From NCBI GenBank assembly GCA_021234155.1, contig JAJEKV010000505.1, forward strand, positions 1-64,000: DNA of 64,000 bases. Direction: 5' to 3'. Shown piece after piece: positions 46,041-58,200 of this stretch (its first letter is position 1; the number at the start of each line of letters is the position of its first letter). Both the position numbers and the translations under genes were made by a program. This DNA is from Isoetes taiwanensis. Taxonomy: Eukaryota > Streptophyta > Lycopodiopsida > Isoetales > Isoetaceae. A model generated the notes under the pieces. It ran no database searches and had not been told where the DNA came from. It saw only the letters and a list, made by a program, of their open reading frames with translations.

Positions 46041-48390
46041 CGCTTTGCCAGAAAGAAACCTTAGAAAGGTAAGTTTGGAAGAAATAAACCTAAGAGTATG
46101 AAACGTAAGATAGAAATTAAAGAGGCTACTCACAACAAAAAATGCAAAGAGATAGTAGAGACTTAGCAACCGTGTTGAGCTCAGATCACAAGATAGCTTC
46201 CAGCTTTTTTGCATCATGGCTAGTGAGAGGCTTCCGAAAAGGAACGCCATGCCGCTAGAACTGCTAGATATGAAATGATATGAGAACTAAATTCAAGAAA
46301 AATGATAGTGATTCTTTACCCCTTTTCACTTCGCTTACAATTAATCTAACTCTGTTTGCCTCACCGCAGTCTGTCGCGGAAAAGAACCCATTCAGGTTAT
46401 GGCTATGCCATACCGAAAGCAAAACCCATATAGTCCCATTTCCGGGCCGGGGACACAAAACTTCAACTCTACACCTTTTCCCAAAAGCCGGTATATGGCT
46501 TAATCCGACATTGTCTCGGATAACATGAAAATCGATGTCACTTGGTCCGCTCTCCATCCTCTTAGTTGTGAGCGGCACACCCTCTTCCTCTATCATAAAA
46601 ATTTGAAATTCCAGATTCAATGGGCAACCAAAGATAACGCTAAGATCGAAGGGAACGCCAGATGCGGCGAAGATCGGCGTTCCTCGGCACGCCACCCAAC
46701 GCTATCACAAAATAAAAAAAGAAGATATCACCTACTTGGAGTGCCATGTCATCATATTCCATGTCAACTTTTTGTAAATTTTATTTCTACCACTTATCTT
46801 GTAGAAATTGCAAGAATAACACTTTTCCAAATCATCATGCCGCTTTTGCCATATCTTCACAACAATTTGGCAAGTCATTGGCATACATCAACCATTTCTC
46901 ATATAGGTTGCATTTGCCTTGAATCTTTTTTTTTTTTGAAAAGTCCATAAGTGCCTTCCTTCCTTCCTTCCTTTGGGATTTGACTAACATTAATTTGCTT
47001 CCTTCTAGTACTATAAGCCAAGTACTATAAGCACCTAAAGTTTAGGTATAAGTGTATCCAAAACTCAAAGCATGTAGAATTGAAGTGCAATTGAAAATTT
47101 GACTAGATGCCATAAGGTTCCCACTACACGTTTTTCATCCGCTTTTTAAAGATTGAGAAGGGTTTTAATATTCGGTAGTTTTAAAGGTTTATTTTTGGAA
47201 AGTCCATGCGTGTCACATGGGCTTCCTTTTGGCCGAACCTATTTTTCTTGCAAAGGCGACGTTGGTACAGGGGATTCCATGGCTAGAGAGGGCTTTGTTG
47301 AAGAGGAGTGATGGCGGTGAATTTGTTCTCTATAGGTTTTGGCAAATTCAATACTAGAAAAATTAAAATTTGAAAAACGAAATGATTTTTGAGCAAGCAT
47401 AAGCAATAAACATTTAAGAACTTGAATTCAAATTATCCCGCCCTCCCACGCAATGGGCGGGATAAATTTGAAATGCATGTAGCCTATATTGTCTTTATTG
47501 TTCAAACCCTTATTCGAAACGCTATTCTTCATGTTACGTCGACTCCAGCGTCCACAGTGTCCAACTCCGAACCCTTGGCGGATCCAACTCCGGCCTCCTA
47601 ATACCAGCGGCTCCCCTATCGGAAGAAGATCTGGCTTTGGATATAGGAAGAAGATTCGGATCTGCCTCCAGATCAGCACTGTACAAAATTTTTCCAGGAG
47701 CCTATTCTTGAAGAACAATCCGATATCTCCCTGTTCTATTATTTTTTTGAAGTACTTGTGCTTTTGCTTCCATATCTTTTCACTGATCTCCTTGTGCTTG
47801 TTTACGGCCTTGCCTTAATCTGAAAATAAAAACACGTAGGCTCTTGTATGCATATGGTATACTTGCTCCATTGTTTATTTTGTTGTGGAAGGGTTTCTTC
47901 CATATGTGATCTGCAAAATAGGCTATATCTGTAAAATAGGCTATATCTGCCTTACTCTTTATATCTCTATAATGAGGCGAAGGAGCTTCCCCTTTTTAAT
48001 CCCACAGATGCTTGATGTGTTGGTTTTCACATTGCACTCTTACCCATATCTCAGACACATCAATTGGTATGTAGATCTTTCTGCACTAAGAACTTTGCCC
48101 AAAGATTTATGGCTACTATCTATATATCTTAAGCTCTCGTTGACTTATTCCTGTATGCTGAGAATGTGCAAATTCTCACATCTAATGGATGATGCAATTA
48201 TTTCTTTGGAGTTGTGGTCTCGATAGCATCAACAAAGATTTACCTCCATGGAATAATTTAAGGGCTAAACTTAGCTATTTACGATTTTTAGCACATTTTC
48301 AAAAAAAAAATTTGGCTAAAGTAAATGGAAAAAATTGGGAAAAAAAGATAATAATTTTAGCTTAACTTTTTAGGGGACTGCACTAACCTA
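46041..48390. other. No firm gene
   Basis: A 143-codon minus-strand frame (46,264-46,695) and an overlapping plus frame carry no recognised motif. They might include upstream parts of the PP5 pseudogene or another fragment, but no TPR is readable. A CCTT microsatellite lies at about 46,955-46,972. 47,489-47,818 and 47,885-48,226 are small plus frames with no motif. Confidence 0.3.
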
Positions 48391-48410
48391 GGAGCTCTTT
48401 AGCCAAACGT

Positions 48411-48842
48411 TAGAAAGTAAGAGAGTGAAATTTTGTATTGTTTAGCTAAACCATAGAAACTTTTAGAATGAATTTCGGGCTAGTTTAGCTAACATCATTC
48501 TAGTTTATATGAAATATATGATTAGTAGTTTAGTTTCTAGCATTATGAATTAATTTGAGTCCTAGACTTTGCTAGTTAGCATTATTTTTAAATTGTTTTC
48601 ACAAAGAAAATGACTAAAATAGTGGAATATATTGAAAACAAGTATAAAAATTTGGCTTAATATTTTCTGTTTGCCACACCATAGAAATTTTTGGGATGAT
48701 GTTTGGGTTAGTTTAGCTAAACACTAGAAAGTATGAGAGGAAAAATGTGTAGTGTTTAGCTAAACCACAGAAAGTTTTGGGATTAATATCGAGCAAGTTT
48801 AGCTAAAGTCATTCTGGCTAATAAGAAATATGCGATTAGTAA
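48411..48842 (+). repeat. Diverged direct duplication with GTTTAGCTAAACCA words
   Basis: A block beginning TAGAAAGTAAGAGAG at 48,411 recurs at about 48,725. Both copies continue with TTTAGCTAAACCA.AGAAA and later TAGTTTAGCTAA.. and ATATATGATTAGTA or similar. Offset about 313 bp. Confidence 0.65.
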
Positions 48843-50540
48843 TATATTCCCTGTTTACCTCCAATTCTAATTTGTCATGTTCCTCAAAAGCAGCAGCCAC
48901 TCACAATGAGCCTGGAGGAAGTGATATATGGTCTCTATTTAGCCAGTATGCACTTGGAAACTTCAATGCCATGGGATCAAATATTACCCATCTTACTCAA
49001 CCACAATGGCCGCTTCACCAGAAATTATCAGTAGTCTGATCAGTTAAAAAAAGGCAAAAAAAATATATGGAACTACAAAGAAAAGAATATGTTACAACAA
49101 TTTGAAAACATACTCATCGTGATAAGAAACTTTTGCAACATGTTAGAGCTAACGCATTTACAACATCCTTTCAAGCATGAGAAAATCTATCGTTAACCTC
49201 GAAACTTACCCCAAATTGAAATCAAAATAAAAAAAGAATCATTCTTTGCAAAGTTCTATAGCCACAAATATATGCTTTAGCAGCATATATATGAGGAATA
49301 ATATATGCCACTTTCATCTCGGTTGAGAAGCCATGCCTTTGCTCACAACTATCAAATGTAAACAGAAAAGATCAGTAGAGAAGATCTGCCCATGACTCTC
49401 AAAACCATTGCTGGGCTACTGCAACTAAAGAAGACTTAAGACTTAAAGCCGGGATGTGTGCAAGAATCTTACTTTCAAATGAAGCTTCTAGTGTTGGAGC
49501 TATATGTGGATAACCTTGCTGCGAAGTATTTTGCTCCACGTTATTTGTTTTTGTGTCCTAGCCCATAACACGATGCCTCTGGTGAAGATGCTCATGAAAT
49601 CCAGACGGAATGAAAACAGACTGTTTGAGCCTGTGTAAGCCCATGTTATTGCTCGTCAATGCTATTATTCGTCTAACCCGGTCTTCAACAGACATTTTGA
49701 CAACCACAAACCTTTGTAGGCCTAATACCTTGTAACGACCATGGCTGCATGAACATAGCTCGCAGAAAAAGCTCTGATGATTTTGCAATCAATCTTTAAA
49801 AGCCCTATTATGTTCGATCCTTCTGTTTGAAAGCTCATTGCAGATTCATAAGGCCAAGGCCGAAATGGAAGATGCAAGCTGAGCTTCTTTGTGGCTCTGC
49901 CAAGACGGCCTCACCGAGAGATAGCCCGAAAATCGCGGCGTGGACACTGGAGGAGTGTAGTGGGCGCCATACCGGCCTCACAAACCCTAAAAACACCAGA
50001 ATCTGTGGTTTAGTCACAAAAAAAGAAACTTGGACAGATTTGTATTGCTGGCTGCCAAACAACTGCTTCTAAGTGTTGTCTGCCAAACAACTGATTCTAA
50101 GGCAAATCTGGCATCTTATTCGTTGTTACCAGTTCTTGTATTTTTAGCATTAGAGCTCAGGAAACCCAGACGTGCCTTTTTCTTCGTGTCCGAGAAAGCG
50201 ATGCGTGTGCGTTTTAGGGACCTAGGAAGAAGCTTGAGCGGTTTGTGCGCAGCTAGGGTTCTAAAGAAGAAGCCTGAGCCACCATTGCCAAGCAGGAGTT
50301 TCGCCAGATCTAGCCTATGAATGCCCCTGCCGTAGTCACATGGATGCTGCCGCAGTCACGAAAAGCCCTTCTTTGTTTTATTTTAGCTCTTTTCCTTTTT
50401 TTGCCCTTTTTTAACTGATCGTGATCGTCCAATGAAAGAGTCAATGTCAACCGCCCGATCTAGGGCGTGATTCAAGGCACACGGTAAAACTTTATTATAT
50501 AGGATAACATGTGGACAATTGAAGAAAAACTATGCTAAAA
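48843..50540. other. No firm gene; small frames near 49.5-50.3 kb
   Basis: Frames at 49,558-49,788 (minus) and 50,030-50,320 (plus) are 76-96 codons. The minus frame reads KMSVEDRVRRIIALTSNNMG, which looks protein-like, but I cannot place it in a family. The sequence around 50,290 is somewhat GC-richer. Confidence 0.3.
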
Positions 50541-50559
50541 ACTATGAAGATCATGCATT

Positions 50560-50860
50560 GTTTACAGGTGAATACCATACTTGAAAACCATGTTGTTTTT
50601 TAGTGAAAACTACACGTTGTTTTTCTCTAAACCACAAAATTGACACGTTATTTTTCTCTAAAAACTATGGTGAAAACTACACATAAAAACTATGCGTTGT
50701 TTTTTCCTAAAAACCGCGCATAAAAACTACAAAATCTTTTTTGTGTGAAAAACCACACAAAAAAACTACGCGTTTTTTCTAGCATTTTCGGAAGATTACT
50801 AAGTTTTTAAGTGTAGTTTTTTTGCAAAAAAGACAGCAAAAAACTACACATAAAGCAGAT
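50560..50860. repeat. Short-unit repeat AAAACTACACGTTGTTTTT
   Basis: About ten degenerate copies of AAAACTACGCGTTGTTTT or AAAACTACACATAAAAACTA run through this interval. Non-coding. Confidence 0.7.
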
Positions 50861-50880
50861 TTTGGGGTTGTTGTGTGAAT

Positions 50881-51065
50881 GAGAACTCATTTGGACTTTT
50901 CTATCAACAGTTATGCTAGAAAAATGTGATCCAGTGAGTTAGTTATAACAGTTTTGCTGACTGGACCCGTTAGGCTCTAATATCTATTTTGTTATTTCAT
51001 TTATCTTCATTTGCTTCGTTGGCATGTTTTGAAGCCCCTTATGGATCTCAAAAAAACCATAATGA
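50881..51065. mobile_element. Right arm and end of the same foldback family as 469-2,921
   Basis: CTCATTTGGACTTTTCTATC (50,886) to CTTCATTTGCTTCGTTGGCA and on to CTCAAAAAAACCATAATGAC (ends about 51,065) matches 840-985 joined to 2,898-2,921. This copy keeps the uninterrupted right end, which helps to define the family's terminus. Confidence 0.75.
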
Positions 51066-52774
51066 CTAGGTATTAAGGGTCTACAACTCTATAGTTGCCT
51101 CATAGAACCGTACTTATGCTGAAAGCTTGGTACCCGTTACTAGTGTGTAGTTAAGATTTTGAACATATGGAAAATAAAATGGACAGTAGGTATCTCATAG
51201 CTAGATTATGATTTATAGGTTCGAAAGCTATGCCCAGTATTGTTGGGCACCATCAATCTTTATATTATAATGTTATAGTGTAAGTGTTGGACCCAGCCCT
51301 AATTTGGACGCTCCAGATTTGATCAAGCCAATGGAGGAGATGATGCCATGTCATATCCTTAAGATAACTTGGGTTTTTTTTGTTGCTAGGGTTAGCGAGG
51401 GCGGCCATCGCACCTTCAAGCTGCTAGCTCCTCCTCCAGAACGCACCTTCTCCATAGGTTTCTTCCATTCTTGGTTTAGGTCATCGTCCTCCTGCTCTTA
51501 AAATTTGTGAGTCCACGTTGGGCCACATTGGCCAGATCGAGACCAGTAGTAGCTGGATGCACCAAATTATTCAAGACTTTGCTCAGGTCAATTTCGGGGC
51601 TCTGCAAGCATCCTTTGCAATTACGGGGCAAGGCGTACCTTTAGCAAAAACCGGATCCGTTTTCATTTTAGGCTTTTTTCAAATGTCGTTTCTCTCCCTT
51701 CTTTCAGCAACATAGTACGGTGTGGACCGGGGGACCCTCTGTTTATCTTCGGCTTAGATGGAAAAGAAGGAAGCAAGGAGGAGAAAGTATGGATGGAGGC
51801 CATCGGAGCTTTGAGCAAGGTAAGCCCTTTTCTTTTTTCTTTTTTTACATGTTTGATTTGGATGGTGTTATAGCTCATTCTGAGATGGTCTACAAGAATA
51901 ACTATTGTTTGTAATGCCGACAATGGATTTTTGCAATAGCTGTGGTCTGCAAGCACATCTATGGTCTGTTGCCCTGCATCCAATAACTGACATATCAAAG
52001 CATGATATAAATCTCAATGCTGCAGCGAATACAAGGATCCAAGTGGATGCACCATAATGGTTTTTAAATAGCCAAATCTAGCATGCCAATCTTCCTCTTT
52101 AGTTGTCAATTTGCCATGAGGACAGCTCTAAATGACATCCCGTCATCCAACTTTAGCATTGTCTCTAATTAGAAAGCGTAATTTCGAGTTCTAAAGCATC
52201 CGTGTCTAATTCGAAATCTCTCCATCAATATCCGGAGGCAAGTGTGCAATATGACCGAGGCAATCCCACAAGGTTTTGACGTTTCTAGAAATGAGAGTTT
52301 CGATCTTGATTTGTCTCTTCCTCCTAGCTTTTTGTACCAAGCGGTTTTCTCTAACCATTAGGGCAGATTTGGGGTCCGAAAATGGCCTCCTATCAGCCAT
52401 TCCGTCATATTTCCGCTCCTTTTTTCCCATGCCACCTAGGATACCAAAAATCTCATCATTCTGATTTACTTGGAATATTCTCCGGGAATAAGGGGGGGCG
52501 CATTCATGGCGCCATATGTATTTAATTACGTTGGTTGTCGGTGATCGATGCAACACGTGCGCTTCTAAAAGCCACTTGCATTATAGCATACCGGCAACTC
52601 ATGGCGGTGTCTCTTGATTTGTCAGATACCAAGCATGTGCGTCACCGATTCTTGCGCTATTTTCATTTAGAGGCCATAGCCATACAAGCTTCCCGCCTTC
52701 CACATTTCAAAATTTGAATGTGTAGGTTGAAGCTTTGTATCGAACTTTCATTTTGAGGTATTTGTACGTGTGCC
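51066..52774. other. No supported gene
   Basis: A 116-codon minus-strand frame (52,206-52,556), basic and Arg-rich, has no recognised motif. Small plus frames at 51,304-51,715 have none either. Confidence 0.35.
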
Positions 52775-52777
52775 TTA

Positions 52778-52978
52778 TGGGTGGTTCACATGGAGAAGTT
52801 TAGGCCCCCCTCGAAGTTTCCATGAGTTAGCACCGATTAAAAAATTCCGCATTTGCATACGCATAAGTTGGATCTTGCGAGGGCTGATTTTCCAAAACGA
52901 GGCTGAATTTTTTTGCCTCAGCCCAAGTTCAACAGGTTTTAAGCTAGCGCTTCGCAGTTCGTCCATGTGAACCCAGCA
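52778..52978. mobile_element. Tourist-like (PIF/Harbinger) MITE, 201 bp
   Basis: The left end TGGGTGGTTCACATGGA (52,778) pairs with the reverse complement of the right end TGCTGGGTTCACATGGA (52,978), 14 of 17 identical. TTA flanks both ends (52,775-52,777; 52,979-52,981), the 3-bp duplication typical of PIF/Harbinger and Tourist elements. The 66-codon frames inside are antisense shadows. Confidence 0.75.
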
Positions 52979-52981
52979 TTA

Positions 52982-53880
52982 ACCGGGATCTTTACTTCAT
53001 CCCAATACTGGCTTCCCGCCCCCTACAATTCGAAATTTGAATTTGCTTAATGTATAAAAGCATGGATTGTAGGAGAATGGACTTTCCGATTTCCATATGC
53101 ACGTTGCAAATTTCAAAAATGAGGTTAGTACGGACGTTCGCTCACACGGCGAATTGTCTTTGGGGCATAAAATTGTACACCTTCATTTTCGCGCCCGTCG
53201 CGATCCACGCATATGGAAGCTCCAAATGATATGTGGATAAGGATCCAATTGACTCACGATCGCATAAAAAGGAGGTCTTCAATCGCAAAAAAAGGAGGTC
53301 TAAAAATAAGAACTTAGACCTCGACATGTTAGCGTCTTGCGTGCTCAAAAGTGTCAACATCTAGGGCGGATGGCGGTTTATATCCATTGGATCTGTTGAG
53401 TGGCAAGAAACCGATCATTTCGGGACGTTTCAAGTTTAGTCCGATTTTGTGGTGACCGTAACTCACGGCCTCTGGGATATTGTGAGAGATTGAGAGAGGA
53501 TGAAGGCATTTAATCGAATACATTTCCTTGAGATGAGCCGCCCGATAAGGAAGGGGAAATGTCCGTGAAGATGCTAATAAATGACATTATACTTTGCAAT
53601 GCGAAGGGTTTATACATTCTTGAAGTACAAAGATTATGGTATTTGTGTTTAGATACCTCTAATACAAGAAGTCTTTGACTACTTTTCACAATAGATTCCT
53701 TTAAAATCTATTGCTATTTAAATTATAGCAAAATGAGTCTTGAAACTCTTTAAGTAGTAGAAGAACTCTTTGACTAGTTATCCATTTGATGACCATTTTT
53801 TAAGAAAATATGATATGTGACATTCTTATATGCAAACATTCATAAAATTTATGAACATTGAAGGTCAAAGCCATCCTTAT
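52982..53880. other. No supported gene
   Basis: Frames of 64-72 codons on the minus strand (53,142-53,523) have no motif. A short direct repeat, AAAAAGGAGGTCT, lies at about 53,266-53,302. Confidence 0.4.
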
Positions 53881-55535
53881 TTAAAGAGGATCATATGATG
53901 CTAAATCTTGATGGGCGTAAGTAATTCCATATAAGAAATGGGCCGGTGTGATCCTTTGCGTAAAAAAGTAAATAGAAACACAAATATTGAACTTACAACT
54001 TAGCGTAAACGAATACTATTTTAATAAACCAACACTTTACATACTAACACTTTACAATTTAAATAAGATATCTCTTTCTTTCCTTTTACTTGAAAGCTAT
54101 TTTTTTTTCAAGATGGATCACACCAAGCGAATAATACATATGCAAAAAAAGGGACACACTAAATTAGCATGGTGTGATCCACTTTCTTATTTGTTGTCAA
54201 ATTAAAATTAAACACAAGTACTCATTCCTATTTGTATCTAAAATGCTTTACCACTCTTAAGTACATAAGTCATTATCCCTTTTCAAAGAGCATATTATTT
54301 TTCAAGAAGGATCACACCAAGTGAATAGTACATATGCAACAAAAATGGAACACAATTAAATTGGCGATCGTGTGATCCACTTTCTTATTTGTTGTCAAAT
54401 TAAAATTAAACACAAGTACCTTCTCATTTAATGCTTTACCACCCTAAGTGCATAAAGTTATTAGTCCTTTCAAAGAGCATATCTTTTTTAAGAAGGATCA
54501 CATCAAGCATCCTATTTGCATCTAAAATACTTTACCAACTCTAGTAGTACATAAAGTTATTAGCTTTTTTCAAAAAGCAAACACTTTATCAATAAATGGG
54601 CACGTCACATATCCACACTTAACTTCAAATAAGACACATATATATTTCTTTTATTAAAAGATAATCAAAGTAATTTTACTATAGGAAGTCATCTTTTTTC
54701 AAAAAGATCACACCAAGCTTAATTTTGTATAAGCTAAAAGGTTGGAATATACTAAATTCGCATGGTGTGATCCACTTTCTTGTTTGTTGTCAATAGATAA
54801 TAACACCAAGTCCCTCATCAATAGTCTCCCATTTGCATATAAAATATGTATCATTCCAAGTTATATTATGTTTTATGAACTAAACTTTTTCAAAGAGGGT
54901 CCCAAAGCAAAATACAAACACTTAATCAATAAGCCAACACTTTACCAACAACCAAAGCTTTATTAAATAAGATTTTTATCTCATTTTATCAAACCTAACA
55001 ATGTTTCCATATGTGACACTTTGAGTTAACTGATCCAAAGGCTCATGAAAGCGACATTTTATACAATATATCTTTGGAGCTTTTGTGTCGTGGCATTAGT
55101 AAACACCTCTAATGGAGCAAATATTTTGTAACTCATTTTTTAAACAACCCTGGATGCACGTCTTATCATCTTCATTGCAAGGACACCATTCTCATAAGGC
55201 TTGCACAATTCGCCTAAAAGAGGTCATGAGACGACTTTCAAGCTCGGCTCCCACAAATTTACAACGTAAAACTAGATGCCCATTGCCCTGAATGTATATC
55301 TTGGAAAAGCATGTCTCTTATGTCCATATGTTGGACAACAACGATGCTAGTAATGCTTTTCCCTAGTCTCAAATCCCCGACATCTGATAAATATAGCCCA
55401 AAGAAAAATATTTGATTCAGTGAGTGAATATAAATCAAGAAGAGGGAAGAAAAAAAGAAGCAAGGATCACATGACGCGAAATCTCACTACACATTTACAA
55501 AGTGCATATGCATTTTCGCATGGTGTGATCCATGT
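53881..55535. repeat. Array of units with GGATCACACC / GGTGTGATCC inverted arms
   Basis: Units are 189-211 bp apart. GGATCACACCAAG starts at 54,115 and 54,309; variants at 54,495 (GGATCACATCAAG) and 54,706 (AGATCACACCAAG). The complementary ATGGTGTGATCC or CGTGTGATCC follows about 45-55 bp later at 54,169, 54,369 and 54,762. A further pair lies at 55,465-55,531 and a lone arm at about 53,945. Between units, CTTTCTTATTTGTTGTCAAA and TTTACCA-type words recur. Coding is not supported. Confidence 0.75.
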
Positions 55536-57265
55536 ATTATTGAGGGTGCAAATTTGCAAATATCCTCCTCTTCAAATCCCTTCCCCCCCTCCCTTCCCTT
55601 TTTTTTTTTGCAATATACTATCCATAGCATTTATTTTGAACCCTATAGTTCTACCTATTCATTGCATATGAATGTCGCTCCGACGATGTAACTCCATAGT
55701 CACCCTTCGTTAAGGATAGCATTCTCACCCACGAGCCTATGGATAGATATCCTTCCACCGTCATGCCTTTATTGTTTTGTAAGTGATGAACCGCTAGGTA
55801 GCAATGTAGGAGTACTAGGAGCAATGATGGATGCAATTAGAGATAACAGTCGTTACGTTGAATTGTAAGAATGAATGGCGTGGAGCAACGATGAATGGGG
55901 AAGATTTGAAAAGTAGGAAAACTTCAGAATGAAAATTTGGGTAGTAAAACATGGCATGTAACGTGACGCTTGCTTGTCCCAATCGCCTCGCCCGTTGTTG
56001 CTTAACTCTATGCTCCCCATAAAAACACGTATTAATTATTGGAGACTTGATTCCAAATGAAGAGAAGGATGAGAGGATGTAACGAGCGGCACTAATGTGA
56101 ACAATGGAAATCTTGGTGCCAAAATTTGATAAGGTGGTTGGTGCATGTGGGCATGTACCTGATGAGGGCTGAAAAGTAGCCATTAATTTGGTCCGCGATA
56201 CGATTTTTAAAAATGCAGGCCATTAATGTGGTTGCAATGAATGCACAAACATGTCCTATGAAATTTTCGCCATGTGGATGCCAAGTAAGCCCCGCTCCTC
56301 TTTCTACTTGCCAACTAATATCGACTTTGGAAAAAATGCCAAACATCATTGGTCGCGAAAACATGACGTGGAATTCGGCATCCAAGATATGGGCCATTTT
56401 GAGACCCCAACCGCCCTAATGGTAAATTTTAGAAGGCAACTTAGTGCCAAAGTGATTGCATCATTCTTAAAGCCTCATTTTTATTCTATAACTGGGTCAG
56501 AGTCATTTTAAGGTGTAAGTAGTTATATAATGCAGACCATAAAGATAAATGTTTGTTTTTCCCATTGGCACATGGAATTTAATGTGGCTATTTAGCAGTT
56601 GAATGAATGTAGATGCTATAGGTTTTGGATTCAAAAAAGGGTAATCGTTTCTAATAAAGATGACAATTTTTGTTGGAAGTAGCTCTGTCTAAGTTGGCTT
56701 GACAATACTGTTGTTTATGGTGCTTTCTTCTATGAATTTGGAAAAGGACAACTCATTCTGACAGTTTGCTGATTTATAACAGTTTAGATGGACGTTTTTC
56801 ATCATGCTGTAGAGCCTTGGAATGACTGTTGTTGTCTAGATTTCCTGGCAGATTTGCCATCATGCATATGAAATCCTAATATTGTGCAAAAAGTCCTCGT
56901 GTGTATTTAGAAGAATAATTAATGGCAAAGGAATGTTACTATTGGCAAATGCCAGATTTGCTGGCTTGCTGAAGTTTGAAGAATCACGAGATCAGCGATT
57001 AGTGGCCTAAGCGATTCTAAGCTTAGAGTGCATCTATAATCCTTTGCAGTTTGAGTAAGAAAGCTGTGATAATCTTTTTCAAAGGTATACTGAAAACAGT
57101 AGAGCAGTTTGCAACCTATGGGAGTTGTGGTTGTAATGCAATGTCCATAGCAATACACGTGATAAGGTTTTATATGCCTATATCAACGCAGACTTAAAAA
57201 AAAAACCATTTGGCACTTTGGGCATGCATTATTGAATATACATAGAAACTTATTATTATGGAAAC
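55536..57265. other. No supported gene
   Basis: Minus-strand frames at 55,815-56,183 and 56,092-56,397 (101-122 codons) overlap plus frames and show no known motif. The rest is AT-rich. Confidence 0.35.
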
Positions 57266-58200
57266 TAAGGCCCTTTTTCCACGACCAGAGTATCTTATTT
57301 TTTATTTGATTTGGTTGGTCCAAGTCAGCGTTTAAGACATTACAGTTTTTCCACCGCAATTTTTACGACATGTCCTAAAGTTCTTCCGTACAATGTTGCT
57401 GTCTCATTTTCTTAGGGATTCCCCCGCCACAAAATAAGATAGCATTCTTGAACCAATCATCGTTCAAGTTAGCCGCAGTAACTGTGGTGTCGCAAAAAGG
57501 GATTTCTCATCAATCGGGTTCTTGGATAGCGAGACCAAATCAGCAGAAAAGGGCGATCATCTTTTGTTCCCGTGGCTGTTGATGCATGTTTCGGGAAGAA
57601 CTCCAAAATCCGGATCGCGAAGCCCGGCAATGGCGGATGGTTTGTTGCGGCGAGAGAATAGAAGTGCTCTTTTGTTGGTAGGGAGCTTTTTGGTTGAGTC
57701 CCAGGATCTTCGCATATGGGCTTCCTCGGATGCCCGCTCGTGAGTTCGTTGGCGAGTTTATGCCCTACAATCATACCTATCACACAATGGTTTATTTTAG
57801 GAGAGAAGGGCATCTGAAATTTAAGCTTCGAATGCAAATTTTTCACGAATACAAAGAAAAAAATCCAAATTTTCGATTGAAATGAAAACAGAACCTCACA
57901 AATGTGTCGGATTCAAGCCCAAACAGTGGGATTCAAGCTCAAAAGCGGGGTCGAAAAATCGATGCTTCATAAGGATTTTGGCCCGTTCTTGAAGCCAACA
58001 GATTTTAGTGTGAATATCTTGCTCTGTCCGGTGTATATTTTTGCATAGTGGAAAACCGTCATTATAAGACATGTCTTATGTGAATAAGACATGTCTTATA
58101 TTAAAGTAGTGGAAAACCATTTTTTTAAAGACATGTCGTATAGGTGACATGGAACCCAAAAGGATGTCTTATAAGAATAAGACAGCCATAAAATAAGACT
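57266..58200. repeat. Region with TAAGACATGTCTTA palindromes
   Basis: The palindromic word AAGACATGTCTTAT occurs twice around 58,067-58,101, with variants AAAGACATGTCGTATAG at about 58,127 and TTTACGACATGTCCTAAAG at about 57,361. Phrases TTTTCCAC.. and GTGGAAAACC lie near both edges in opposite sense (57,278 and 58,048), suggesting a mobile element with degraded ends. A 125-codon minus frame inside (57,469-57,846) is unrecognised. Confidence 0.4.

Noticed and set aside
46264-46695. 143-codon minus-strand frame as N-terminus of the PP5 pseudogene
   Set aside because: No TPR repeats can be read in it and the frame has no similarity to PP5; left unassigned.
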